DNA of 64,000 bases, taken from the NCBI GenBank assembly GCA_017847835.1, contig JAGASH010000004.1, positions 1-64,000 on the forward strand, read 5' to 3'. The stretch is from Oscillospiraceae bacterium (GTDB lineage: Bacteria; Bacillota; Clostridia; Oscillospirales; Ruminococcaceae). The translations under genes were made by a program, and so were the position numbers. Under the pieces are notes generated by a model. It saw only the letters and a program-made list of their open reading frames with translations, did no database searches and was not told the origin of the DNA. Shown piece after piece: positions 51,101-58,092 of this stretch (positions within the stretch are counted from its first letter, which is position 1; each line of letters starts with the position of its first letter).

Positions 51101-52392
51101 GAGATAAGCTCCTGCGCCGTGCCGTTGTAAACAAGACCTGTTTTCGATGTGGGCGCGGTCACTGTCGGCACAATAAGCCACTTCGTATCATAAACATACT
51201 TCGTTTCTTCTGTGCCAACCTTAACAACATTGGGGGCTGCCACGGTCTTTGCAGGGAGATATACGTAAAGGTTGCCGTCATTGCTGTCAACAGCCTTGTG
51301 ATTAACGGGTGTGTAGGAAACACCGTTAATAAGCACCTCTGCTCCGTCGGGGTTTGCTATGGTGAGCAGATATACCTCATTTGTGCCATTTGTGGGGGTA
51401 ACTGCTTCTTTTTTATACCCGCCGCCGATAGCGTTTGCGCTTGAACCTGCAACCGCCTTTACAGAACCGCCGGTTATGATGATGTCTGAACCGGAGGCCT
51501 CCCTACCGCCGCCTATGCCTGCGCCGCCTGCGCCGCCGGTTGCGGTAACAGTTCCGCCGCTTATGGTGATATTTGAACCTGCACCGTATCTGCCGCCGCC
51601 TATGCCTGCGCCGCCTTCGCCGCCGTTTGCGGTAACAGTTCCGCCGCTTATGGTGATATTTGAACCTGCACCGTATCTACCGCCGCCTATGCCTGCACCG
51701 CCGTTGTAGCCGCCGTTTGCGGTAACAGTTCCGCCGCTTATGGTAATGTTAGAACCGTTGCCTTTGCCTTTGCCGCCGCCTCCGCCGCCGCCTATGCCTG
51801 CGCCGCATTTGCAGCTGGTTGCGGTAACTGTGCCGCCGCATATTTCAATGTTTGAACAGGGTTGATTATCGGAGCTGCCTATGCCTGCTCCACCGGATTT
51901 GCTGCTTGTTGCTTCAAGCTTACCTGTTCCCTCTGTTCCGCCCTTAATGGTCAGCTTGCCTATGCCTTCTGCGTTGCCGTTCTTCTGCAAGCCTGCGGAA
52001 TAAGTGCCGCCTTTCAGTGTGTTTTCAGTACCGTCTTTAAGGGTTATGGTGACATTTCCTGTGCTGTTGTCCACAATTTTGAATGCAGGATATCCGGCAG
52101 AAGAAATATTCACACCTGCAAGGGTTATGTTTGCAGAAACGCCGCTTGCAACCTCAATTCGGTCTGTCGTTGTTGTACCCGAAATTGCCAGCGGTGTTTC
52201 TTTGAGAATAGTCAGCACATTGTTTTCGTACTTGTAGTCTGTGCCTGATGTACCGCCCGTGACTGTAAAAGCACCGACTGTTTCTTCAGCCGCCGCCGCA
52301 GTCAGTCCGACTGTACCGCCGAAGCTCAAGCAGGTGAGCGCCACCGCAGCCGCCGATACAACTGCAGTAAGTTTCTTTAATAGTTTCTTCAC
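48157..52392 (-). CDS. Large secreted repeat protein with C-terminal dockerin
   Basis: 1411 residues. I start at the GTG at 52392, because AAGGAGG lies 6 nt upstream and the next codons give a normal signal peptide (to about residue 32). Residues about 115-270 contain near-perfect 29-30 residue repeats (SNITISGGTVTANGG, GGAGIGGG), likely a beta-helix. Residues about 340-1120 are MBG/YDG-like and Big_2-like Ig domains (TVYYKVQGNDNV, GTAIVEVTAAA). A Gly/Ser/Thr/Pro linker follows (about 1135-1165), then a beta domain, and the last 58 residues are a type I dockerin with two DxDxDGxxNAKD calcium loops. It would dock on a cohesin scaffold or act as adhesin. No cohesin is in the window. Confidence 0.85.
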   Translation of the reverse strand: MKKLLKKLTAVVSAAAVALTCLSFGGTVGLTAAAAEETVGAFTVTGGTSGTDYKYENNVLTILKETPLAISGTTTTDRIEVASGVSANITLAGVNISSAGYPAFKIVDNSTGNVTITLKDGTENTLKGGTYSAGLQKNGNAEGIGKLTIKGGTEGTGKLEATSSKSGGAGIGSSDNQPCSNIEICGGTVTATSCKCGAGIGGGGGGGKGKGNGSNITISGGTVTANGGYNGGAGIGGGRYGAGSNITISGGTVTANGGEGGAGIGGGRYGAGSNITISGGTVTATGGAGGAGIGGGREASGSDIIITGGSVKAVAGSSANAIGGGYKKEAVTPTNGTNEVYLLTIANPDGAEVLINGVSYTPVNHKAVDSNDGNLYVYLPAKTVAAPNVVKVGTEETKYVYDTKWLIVPTVTAPTSKTGLVYNGTAQELISAGSTDFGTLLYSLDDTTYSEDIPTATKADSYTVYYKVQGNDNVSDVDAKTVSASIGKATPGGDTFRNINVVRGVGTFTEPVFTGVDGQPLGGGVKYGERDYDQLVEYLKTLSSSGVFCRYEFTPNDWKNYNNVKGDISFYIYDVVFKVGNDDATAENAVTVKANPTYGDTWADILTLKDGLKAVLLDETVTTGFSLDVTGSPNAGSQTYEVLFNGTIGGKTYTDHVVATGTVDVAKKELTVSAGDFKVSKVYDGTTDAGTGNDGDFKVDGLVGNDSVTINADTIGEYSSADVGTNYSVDVTISLTGNANYKLGNTTVSVPAEITAKAITPTVEGSGTHTYTGSAITPNVTVKDGETVLVEDKDYTITVTNNINAGVATVTITAKSGGNYTFDEQTRYFKIFKATPNVTALTAKTGLVYNGTAKELISAGSTNFGTLVYSLNENGEYSTAIPKGTNAGTYTVYYKVQGNDNVNDSVAQTVSASIGKAAATITAESYTIKVGSALPTYKYTVTGLVNNDTLPIDVTISCNAADINTAGTHTITVSGAENSTNYTFAYVNGTLTITDKEIQTITAADVTLTYGNAGKKITAATSGDGALSYEVKTGKDVIKVADDGTITALKAGTAIVEVTAAANDDYAKAIKAVVVKVNKAAVTIKANSYTVKVGGDFPATLDYTVTGLADGESLGVSPELSCETDNTSTAGTYKITVKFNKTEDEKYIYTVQNGTLTVQRKSSGGTGGSGGSSGGGSYRPTTPTTTNPSIGGSAKSWSDVAADLGKLTTGSEATIELNGSTTVPVDVIKSIADKDNKVTFAIDSVFSWVVDGSKINTPAAADLTFVKTTSTKSNGLRGVEGTQFRINNTNIPTSLEIAFKSSHAGKFANLYENVDGKLMFVTCSKLGEDGKVILPDVTENGNYVAMLCELSDRPGDMDNDGITNAKDALSVLKDSVGLEKGKNPLVSDLNNDGFINAKDALLILKKSVGLL
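51484..51800 (-). repeat. In-gene tandem repeats, period about 87-90 bp
   Basis: At least three units starting TGCGGTAACAGTTCCGCCGC at 51541, 51628 and 51718, encoding the Gly-rich SGGTVTA repeats of the dockerin protein. Near-identity suggests recent expansion or gene conversion. Confidence 0.8.
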
Positions 52393-52500
52393 GTTGTCCT
52401 CCTTAAACGCCATAATTGTCCATTATACAACTTTCCCGCAGATATTTTATCACCTTTTCGGGTGATTTGAAATACCATTGCATACTTTATTGCATTATAT

Positions 52501-52529
52501 ATTATACACGGTTTGCTTGATTTTGTCAA
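52501..52529 (-). promoter_or_regulatory. Promoter of dockerin protein gene
   Basis: Minus-strand consensus TTGACA and TATAAT, 17-bp spacer, about 110 nt before the start. Confidence 0.85.
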
Positions 52530-52710
52530 TAGACTTGGAACCAATAATGTAAAAAACATGCAAAAAGGAACGAAAAAAGCAGCCACTTGGAACGAACAGG
52601 ATTATATTTCGGGTATCACTCAATAATTTTCTTAAGATACATCAAAACAGCCTGCTCACCGGCGACCTTGTTGACCGAAAGCTTTGTTTCGTATATGTCA
52701 AAAAGCAGAA

Positions 52711-52741
52711 AGCCGCCTTAATATCCCACAAAAGGCGACTT
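52711..52741 (-). terminator. Junction hairpin J6 behind half-sigma C
   Basis: AGCCGCCTT pairs with AAGGCGACT (imperfect) around an AATATCCCACA loop. Related to the other junction hairpins. Confidence 0.65.
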
Positions 52742-52764
52742 TACGAATAGATATTGTTGGGTTT

Positions 52765-53127
52765 TCAGGCTCTTTCAAACCGCGCGCGGAGTTTTTCGAG
52801 CGCTCTTTTCTCAATCCTGGAAATGTACGACCGTGAAATACCGAGCTTTTTCGCGATTTCCTTTTGCGTCATCGGTCGGCACACCGAGCCGTCGATATCC
52901 GCGACGCCGTAACGCTTGCAGATAATCTCCCGCTCGCGCTCGTCAAGTTCTTCTAAAATAAACCTGTAAAGCCGCTCCGAGTCGATTTTCAGTTCGGCGA
53001 TTTGCTCAACATTGATGTTGCTCGAGATAATGTCTTCAATTGTAAGCGCGTTGCCTTCAGAGTCGCTTTCGATAGGCTCGCTTATGTACAGCTCGGTCTG
53101 CTTGTGCTTCATTTTGCGGAAGTACAT
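52765..53127 (-). CDS. Half-sigma gene C: C-terminal half of a SigK-family sigma factor
   Basis: 120 residues from the ATG that corresponds to copies A and B; the frame can extend to an ATG at 53229 (154 residues) through KCYLNDVIANQIK, but no ribosome site supports either start. It differs from A and B at only a few residues (GVADIDG, C-terminal ERA). Regions 3 to 4.2 are complete, and the sigma N-terminal half is absent. Divergent from the Rpn nuclease gene 150 bp away, whose promoter begins where the repeat ends. Confidence 0.8.
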   Translation of the reverse strand: MYFRKMKHKQTELYISEPIESDSEGNALTIEDIISSNINVEQIAELKIDSERLYRFILEELDEREREIICKRYGVADIDGSVCRPMTQKEIAKKLGISRSYISRIEKRALEKLRARFERA

Positions 53128-53217
53128 TTTTATTTGGTTAGCTATAACATCGTTGAGGTAACATTTTTGTCCACACAACGCGCAAGATTTTCGCGCAGAA
53201 AAGTTCCTTTCACCCAC

Positions 53218-53246
53218 TTGCAAATTCAAATAAAATGTGCTATAAT
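53218..53246 (+). promoter_or_regulatory. Promoter of Rpn nuclease gene
   Basis: TTGCAA and TATAAT, 17-bp spacer. Confidence 0.8.
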
Positions 53247-53277
53247 GAAGATAATAAGTCAGAGAGGAGAATTGCCG

Positions 53278-54132
53278 ATGGGAAGAGATGTGGTTTCAGC
53301 GAAACTGGATATAATTTTCAAGAAGTTTTTCACGGAAAACGTGGATATGTTATACTCGTTTGTTGCGAGTATGCTGGACATTCCGCAAGAAAGTATCAGC
53401 GAAATCAAGATAACAAACCCTGAACTTCCTCCGGAATCTCTTGAGGGGAAATTCAGCCGATTAGACTTGAATTTGAAGGTTGACAACAGGCTTGTAAATG
53501 TCGAAATTCAGGTGAAGAACGAGCCGGATTACCGAGACAGAACGCTGTTTTACTGGGCGAAATTGTACTCATCGGAGCTGAAAAGCGGCGAAGATTACAG
53601 TGAGCTGAAACAGACGATTACAATAAACATCATCAATTTCAATATGTTTGACGGTGCTGATTATCACACCGAAATTGCCGCGATGATTAAGGGAACAAAT
53701 GAGGTCTTTTCCGATAAATTCAGCATTCATTTCTTTGAATTGAAGAAAGTCGGGAAAAAGCCGAACCCGACAAACAGGCGCGAATTGTGGTTGCAATTCA
53801 TCAACGCCGACAGCGAGGAGGAGTTTAGTATGTTAGAGCAGACAAATGTTCCGATTATGCAGAAAGCTGTGCGCGTGATTTATGATATGTCCGAAGATAC
53901 GAGGGTTAAGGAGATTGCCCGTTTGCGCGAAAAGGCGCTTCACGATGAGGCTTCCGCGCTGAAAAATGCTAAAGAGGAGGGTTTGCTTGAAGGCAGAGCC
54001 GAGGGTAGAGCCGAGGGTAGAGCCGAGGAGCGTGCTCGCTCTCTTGCAAGGGAAAACAGTGCAATCCAGAAAATGAGAGAACTCGGATTGTCCGAAGAAC
54101 AAATCCGCGCTATTTACTCTGATTTGCAATAA
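53278..54132 (+). CDS. Rpn family recombination-promoting nuclease / PD-(D/E)XK transposase-like protein
   Basis: 284 residues from the ATG at 53278 (GAGAGGAGA upstream). The PD-(D/E)XK core is LDLNLKVDNRLVNVEIQVKN (about 62-81), with Asp and the ExQ catalytic motif, after KLDIIFKKFF at the N-terminus; RTLFYWAKLYSSEL and the C-terminal charged coiled coil are typical of Rpn/PDDEXK_2 proteins, which promote RecA-independent recombination. The C-terminus has a tandem EGRA repeat from three 12-bp units. Sits next to half-sigma C, so it is a possible factor in local rearrangement. Confidence 0.88.
   Translation: MGRDVVSAKLDIIFKKFFTENVDMLYSFVASMLDIPQESISEIKITNPELPPESLEGKFSRLDLNLKVDNRLVNVEIQVKNEPDYRDRTLFYWAKLYSSELKSGEDYSELKQTITINIINFNMFDGADYHTEIAAMIKGTNEVFSDKFSIHFFELKKVGKKPNPTNRRELWLQFINADSEEEFSMLEQTNVPIMQKAVRVIYDMSEDTRVKEIARLREKALHDEASALKNAKEEGLLEGRAEGRAEGRAEERARSLARENSAIQKMRELGLSEEQIRAIYSDLQ
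53989..54024 (+). repeat. Three 12-bp tandem repeats in the Rpn gene
   Basis: GAGGGTAGAGCC-type units encode EGRA/EGRA/EGRA; unit number can vary by slippage without breaking the frame. Confidence 0.8.
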
Positions 54133-54167
54133 TATGGATAAAATTTCACGATTATCCAAATACAATT

Positions 54168-54196
54168 TCACCCTCTGTTTCGGTAGCAGAGGGTGA
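54168..54196 (+). terminator. Terminator of Rpn gene
   Basis: TCACCCTCTG pairs perfectly with CAGAGGGTGA around a 9-nt loop, followed by a T-rich stretch. Confidence 0.85.
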
Positions 54197-54234
54197 TTTG
54201 TTAAAGTTGCAATAAATGATACTATAAAAAAGCA

Positions 54235-54263
54235 TTGCATTCACTTTGAATTTATGATACAAT
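54235..54263 (+). promoter_or_regulatory. Promoter of helicase-Nudix operon
   Basis: TTGCAT and TACAAT, 17-bp spacer, 32 nt before the start. Confidence 0.65.
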
Positions 54264-54294
54264 AAATTAAGAAACTCACAAGGAGGACGAAAAA

Positions 54295-57200
54295 ATGCTG
54301 AAACCCGGTTTATATGAGCAAGTAATTAGCGAGCAGCTTGACCGTGAGCTGAACAACTCCGATAATATCGTCACAAGCACCGGAAAGCTTGACAACGCAG
54401 AGGCTCCGCATATTCTTTCGCACTACATAGGTGAACTTGTGGAAAAAGGACTTCGGCAGGTAAGCGGCGGTGATATTCCAACGCAGCTTTCGCTTGCAAA
54501 CAGGATTGTTGAGGCAATCGCAGAGGTCACCGGAGATAACGATTTTGCGGAAATGTCCGTGGCTGAGCGTGCAGAACAGCTTCTTGCCGTTGCCGAGAAG
54601 AAAAACACGATTTCAGCTGTTACCGGTGAGTTTTCGCCGGTTCGTCCCGAAATATCACTTGCAGCAAGCTCCCTGTTCACCGGTTCAATTCACGAGCCGA
54701 GTATGATGAGCGAGCTGAAAAAGGAAATTCAATCCGCCGACCTCGTGGATATGCTGGTTTCGTTCGTCAAATGGAGCGGACTGCGGCTTATCATAGACGA
54801 GCTTGCGGAATTTACGCAGCGCGGCGGAAAGCTGCGTGTTATTACTACATCTTATATGGGCGCGACCGATGTCAAGGCTGTTGAAGAACTGCGTAAGCTG
54901 CCGAATACGGAAATTCGCATTTCTTACGATACCAAACGCACAAGGCTTCACGCAAAGGCTTATGTTTTCCGGAGAGATACCGGCTTCAGCACAGCTTATG
55001 TAGGCTCGTCAAATCTTTCTAATGCGGCTATTTCAAGCGGTCTTGAATGGAATTTGAAGATAACCGCTCACGACCAGCCCTCTACTTTTGACAAAATAAA
55101 CGCTACATTTGAAAGTTACTGGAACAGCAACGAGTTCTCCCCGTATAGCGAAAACGATGTGCAGAAGCTCTCTCAGGCGCTTTCTGCCGAGAAATATTCC
55201 GGCGAGAATACGACAGATTATCTTTTCGACATAAATCCATATCCATATCAACAGGAAATTCTTGACCGTCTGAAAGCGGAGCGTGATATCCGCGGACACT
55301 TCCGAAATCTCGTTGTAGCTGCCACGGGAACCGGCAAAACGGTTATTTCAGCGTTTGACTACCGCCGTTACAGGAATGAAAATCCAAACAAGCGATGCCG
55401 CTTGCTTTTCGTGGCGCACCGCAAGGAAATTCTTGAGCAAAGCATAAAGTGCTTTCGCGGAGTGCTGCACGACCCGAATTTCGGCGAGCTGTTTGTAGGC
55501 GAATACAAGCCCGAATCGCTCGATAATCTTTTCGTGTCGGTGCAGACGCTGAATTCACGCGTGCTGACCGAGGCTGTTTCCTCTGATTATTACGACTTCA
55601 TCATAGTTGACGAGTTTCACCACGCCGCAGCTCCCGCCTATCAGCAGCTTCTGACTTACTTCAAACCTGCGATACTGCTTGGACTTACCGCAACTCCCGA
55701 GCGTCTTGACGGTGAGGACATTCTACATTGGTTTGACAACAGGATAGCCGCGGAAATTCGTCTTCCGGAAGCGATAAACAGAAAGCTGTTGTGTCCGTTT
55801 CAGTACTTCGGAATTTCGGACAGCGTTGACCTTTCCGATGTAAAATGGAACAGGGGCGGTTATGAGCGCTCGGCTTTGTCAAAGGTGTACACCGGAAACG
55901 ATATGCGAGTGTTCCTTATACTAAAGCAGCTCAGAAAATACGTCACGGAAATTGAGGCGGTAAAGGGGCTTGGTTTCTGCGTCAGCAAGGAGCACGCGGA
56001 ATATATGTCCCGCAAATTCAACGAATCGGGAATTGCTTCGGAACACCTCACCGCAGACAGCGACAAGGAGCTTCGCCGCAGTGTAAGCAAGCGTCTTTCC
56101 GACGGTGAATTGCACTTTATTTTCACGGTTGACCTGTTCAACGAGGGTGTGGATATTCCTGCGATTAACACGATTCTTTTCCTGCGCCCGACAGAATCGC
56201 TAACAATATTTTTACAGCAGCTTGGTCGTGGTCTGCGATTGTATGAAGGAAAAGACTGCCTTACCGTGCTGGATTTCATCGGTCAGGCAAACAAGAAATA
56301 CCGCTTTGAAGAAAAGTTCCGAGCGCTGCTTTCCGACAGCTCAAAATCGGTTCAGTCCGAGATAAAAAACGGCTTTGTTTCACTTCCGAAGGGCTGCTAT
56401 TTACAGCTTGAAAAAAAGGCGGCGGAGTACATTCTCGACAACATAAAACGTTCTCTCGGAAACCGAAATGCGATTGTACAAAAGCTGGCTACATTCACCG
56501 AGGACACTGGAAAGCCGCTCACTTTAGCAAATTTTCTCGCATATTACAACCTTGACATTTCCGCGATATATGCGACAAAATACAGCTTTGCAAGGCTGTG
56601 TGTAATGGCAGGAATGAAAGAGGATTTTTCCGAGTCGATGGAAGAAATTATCACGAAAGCGCTGCCGAGAATTTCGGCGATAGATTCGAGGCGTTGGATT
56701 GAATTTCTCGCGGATAATCTGACGGAAATATCCCATAAAACCGAAGCAGATTTTTCGCAGTTACAAAAGCGAATGCTTACAATGTTTCAGTTCACGATTT
56801 GGCAAAAAAGCTGGCAGGAATGCGGTTTTTCGGATATTTTGGAGGGATTCAGAAGTCTGGCTGAAAGTCCTGTTATGTTGAACGAGATACTCGATTTACT
56901 GTACTACAATTACGACAGAATAGACTTCGTGGACGAGCCTGTTGACCTCGGTTTTGAGTGTCCGCTTGACCTGAACTGCACCTACTCCCGCGACCAGATA
57001 CTTGCGGCGCTTGACTTCATGAAACCGAATACAGTGCGTGAGGGCACAAAGTATCTCCCCGACAAAAAAGCAGACGTGCATTTTATCACGCTGAATAAAG
57101 CGGAAAAGGACTACTCGCCGACAACGATGTACGAGGATTACTCCATAAATGAAACGCTGTTCCACTGGCAAAGTCAAAGCACAACCTCGCAGAACAGTAC

Positions 57201-57423
57201 TACCGGACAGCGCTATATAAATCATCGTTCTATGGGAGTGTATGAGCTGCTTTTCGTGCGCGAATTCAAGACAAATAAGCTCGGAGCTGCGCCTTATACT
57301 TTCCTTGGAACTGCGGATTTTCTGTCCGTTACCGGTTCAAAACCGATGAACATAACATGGCGGCTGCACAAGCCAATTCCTGCGAAATATCTCAGAAAAA
57401 CAAATAAACTGGTGGTGGGATAA
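54295..57423 (+). CDS. PLD-nuclease/DEAD helicase with DUF3427
   Basis: 1042 residues. Residues about 130-280 are a phospholipase-D-like nuclease domain with HAKAYVF (HxK, about 220) and VGSSNLSNAAIS. The superfamily 2 helicase follows: VVAATGTGKTVIS (Walker A, about 340), IIVDEFHHAAAP (motif II, about 438), GLTATPERLDG, and QQLGRGLRLYEGK (motif VI, about 642). The C-terminal 250 residues correspond to DUF3427. AAGGAGGA precedes the ATG. The stop overlaps the Nudix start by 1 nt. Such helicases occur in DNA-repair or phage-defence settings; a defence role is inferred. Confidence 0.9.
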   Translation: MLKPGLYEQVISEQLDRELNNSDNIVTSTGKLDNAEAPHILSHYIGELVEKGLRQVSGGDIPTQLSLANRIVEAIAEVTGDNDFAEMSVAERAEQLLAVAEKKNTISAVTGEFSPVRPEISLAASSLFTGSIHEPSMMSELKKEIQSADLVDMLVSFVKWSGLRLIIDELAEFTQRGGKLRVITTSYMGATDVKAVEELRKLPNTEIRISYDTKRTRLHAKAYVFRRDTGFSTAYVGSSNLSNAAISSGLEWNLKITAHDQPSTFDKINATFESYWNSNEFSPYSENDVQKLSQALSAEKYSGENTTDYLFDINPYPYQQEILDRLKAERDIRGHFRNLVVAATGTGKTVISAFDYRRYRNENPNKRCRLLFVAHRKEILEQSIKCFRGVLHDPNFGELFVGEYKPESLDNLFVSVQTLNSRVLTEAVSSDYYDFIIVDEFHHAAAPAYQQLLTYFKPAILLGLTATPERLDGEDILHWFDNRIAAEIRLPEAINRKLLCPFQYFGISDSVDLSDVKWNRGGYERSALSKVYTGNDMRVFLILKQLRKYVTEIEAVKGLGFCVSKEHAEYMSRKFNESGIASEHLTADSDKELRRSVSKRLSDGELHFIFTVDLFNEGVDIPAINTILFLRPTESLTIFLQQLGRGLRLYEGKDCLTVLDFIGQANKKYRFEEKFRALLSDSSKSVQSEIKNGFVSLPKGCYLQLEKKAAEYILDNIKRSLGNRNAIVQKLATFTEDTGKPLTLANFLAYYNLDISAIYATKYSFARLCVMAGMKEDFSESMEEIITKALPRISAIDSRRWIEFLADNLTEISHKTEADFSQLQKRMLTMFQFTIWQKSWQECGFSDILEGFRSLAESPVMLNEILDLLYYNYDRIDFVDEPVDLGFECPLDLNCTYSRDQILAALDFMKPNTVREGTKYLPDKKADVHFITLNKAEKDYSPTTMYEDYSINETLFHWQSQSTTSQNSTTGQRYINHRSMGVYELLFVREFKTNKLGAAPYTFLGTADFLSVTGSKPMNITWRLHKPIPAKYLRKTNKLVVG

Positions 57424-57791
57424 TGACAGAAGTTACAGCGGCAATCATCCGCCGCAACGGGAAAATACTTATTTGCCGCAGAGCATACGGATCCTGCGCT
57501 CACCTTTGGGAGTTCCCCGGAGGAAAAACCGAGCTCGGAGAAACACCGTTTGAGTGCCTTACCCGTGAACTTCGCGAGGAACTTAGTATTGACATAAAGC
57601 CGCTTCGCGAGTATTGCAGGAGCGTGTTCGGCAAGTTGTCATTCGTGTTCATTGAGGCAGAAATAGTATCCGGTGAACCAAAGCTTTCCGTGCACGAGGA
57701 AATGCGGTGGATGCAGCCGGAGGAGATTACCGCATTTGAGTGGTGTCCTGCGGATAAGGCTGTCGCGGAGGAGATTTCCAAAGGAAACTAA
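57423..57791 (+). CDS. Nudix hydrolase, MutT-like (deoxy)nucleoside triphosphatase
   Basis: 122 residues, the normal MutT size. The Nudix box is complete: GGKTELGETPFECLTRELREEL (about 35-56, read as GX5EX7REUXEE). It begins VTAAIIRRNGKILICRRA and WEFPGG as in 8-oxo-dGTP diphosphatases, and would clean oxidised or unusual nucleotides. ATG overlaps the last base of the helicase stop codon, so the proteins are made together and probably work on the same process. Confidence 0.9.
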   Translation: MTEVTAAIIRRNGKILICRRAYGSCAHLWEFPGGKTELGETPFECLTRELREELSIDIKPLREYCRSVFGKLSFVFIEAEIVSGEPKLSVHEEMRWMQPEEITAFEWCPADKAVAEEISKGN

Positions 57792-57837
57792 CATATTTCT
57801 CTATTATGAATCTGAAAAACTGAAATAATGCAAATAA

Positions 57838-57867
57838 ACCGCCCGATTGCACGCGCTTTCGGGCGGT
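57838..57867. terminator. Terminator between Nudix gene and half-sigma remnant
   Basis: ACCGCCCGA (57838-57846) pairs with TCGGGCGGT (57859-57867). Confidence 0.8.
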
Positions 57868-57879
57868 ATTTCTATTTCA

Positions 57880-58017
57880 TCTCAAACAGCGTCCATAACT
57901 TTTCGAGTGTTCTTTTCTTATCACCCTATATGCAGCCAACTTTCGACGTTATTTTTCACATTTCTGTATTTTTCGACGATTTTTATGGGGTTATCAATAA
58001 CATCGTTGAGGAAACAT
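57880..58017 (-). repeat. MITE-like deleted half-sigma element
   Basis: Left part is a diverged half-sigma 3' end, the centre is CAACTTTCGACGTTATTTTTC and TATTTTTCGACGA, and the right part runs from TTTTTATGGGGTTATC to TTGAGGAAACA. Same three-part make-up as 31180-31319. Sits directly downstream of the DUF4143 ATPase gene. Confidence 0.75.
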
Positions 58018-58092
58018 TTAAAACAAAAAGACAAGCGGTCTGTTGAAAATTTTCGCATATATGACACTGCACTGCATTTCAAGCAGCCAAAA

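Noticed and set aside
48157..52392. Long plus-strand open frames opposite the dockerin gene (for example 48937-50355 and 51359-51709)
   Set aside because: They mirror the repetitive codon pattern of the minus-strand gene, lack ribosome sites and show Cys-rich or Pro-rich low-complexity translations.
35754..53127. Functional full-length sporulation sigma factors
   Set aside because: Region 2, needed for core and -10 binding, is missing in all three copies, and there is no ribosome site in front of the half-genes.
53989..54024. Short CRISPR-like array
   Set aside because: Three 12-bp units without spacers inside a coding coiled coil; no cas genes. No CRISPR array was seen anywhere in the window.
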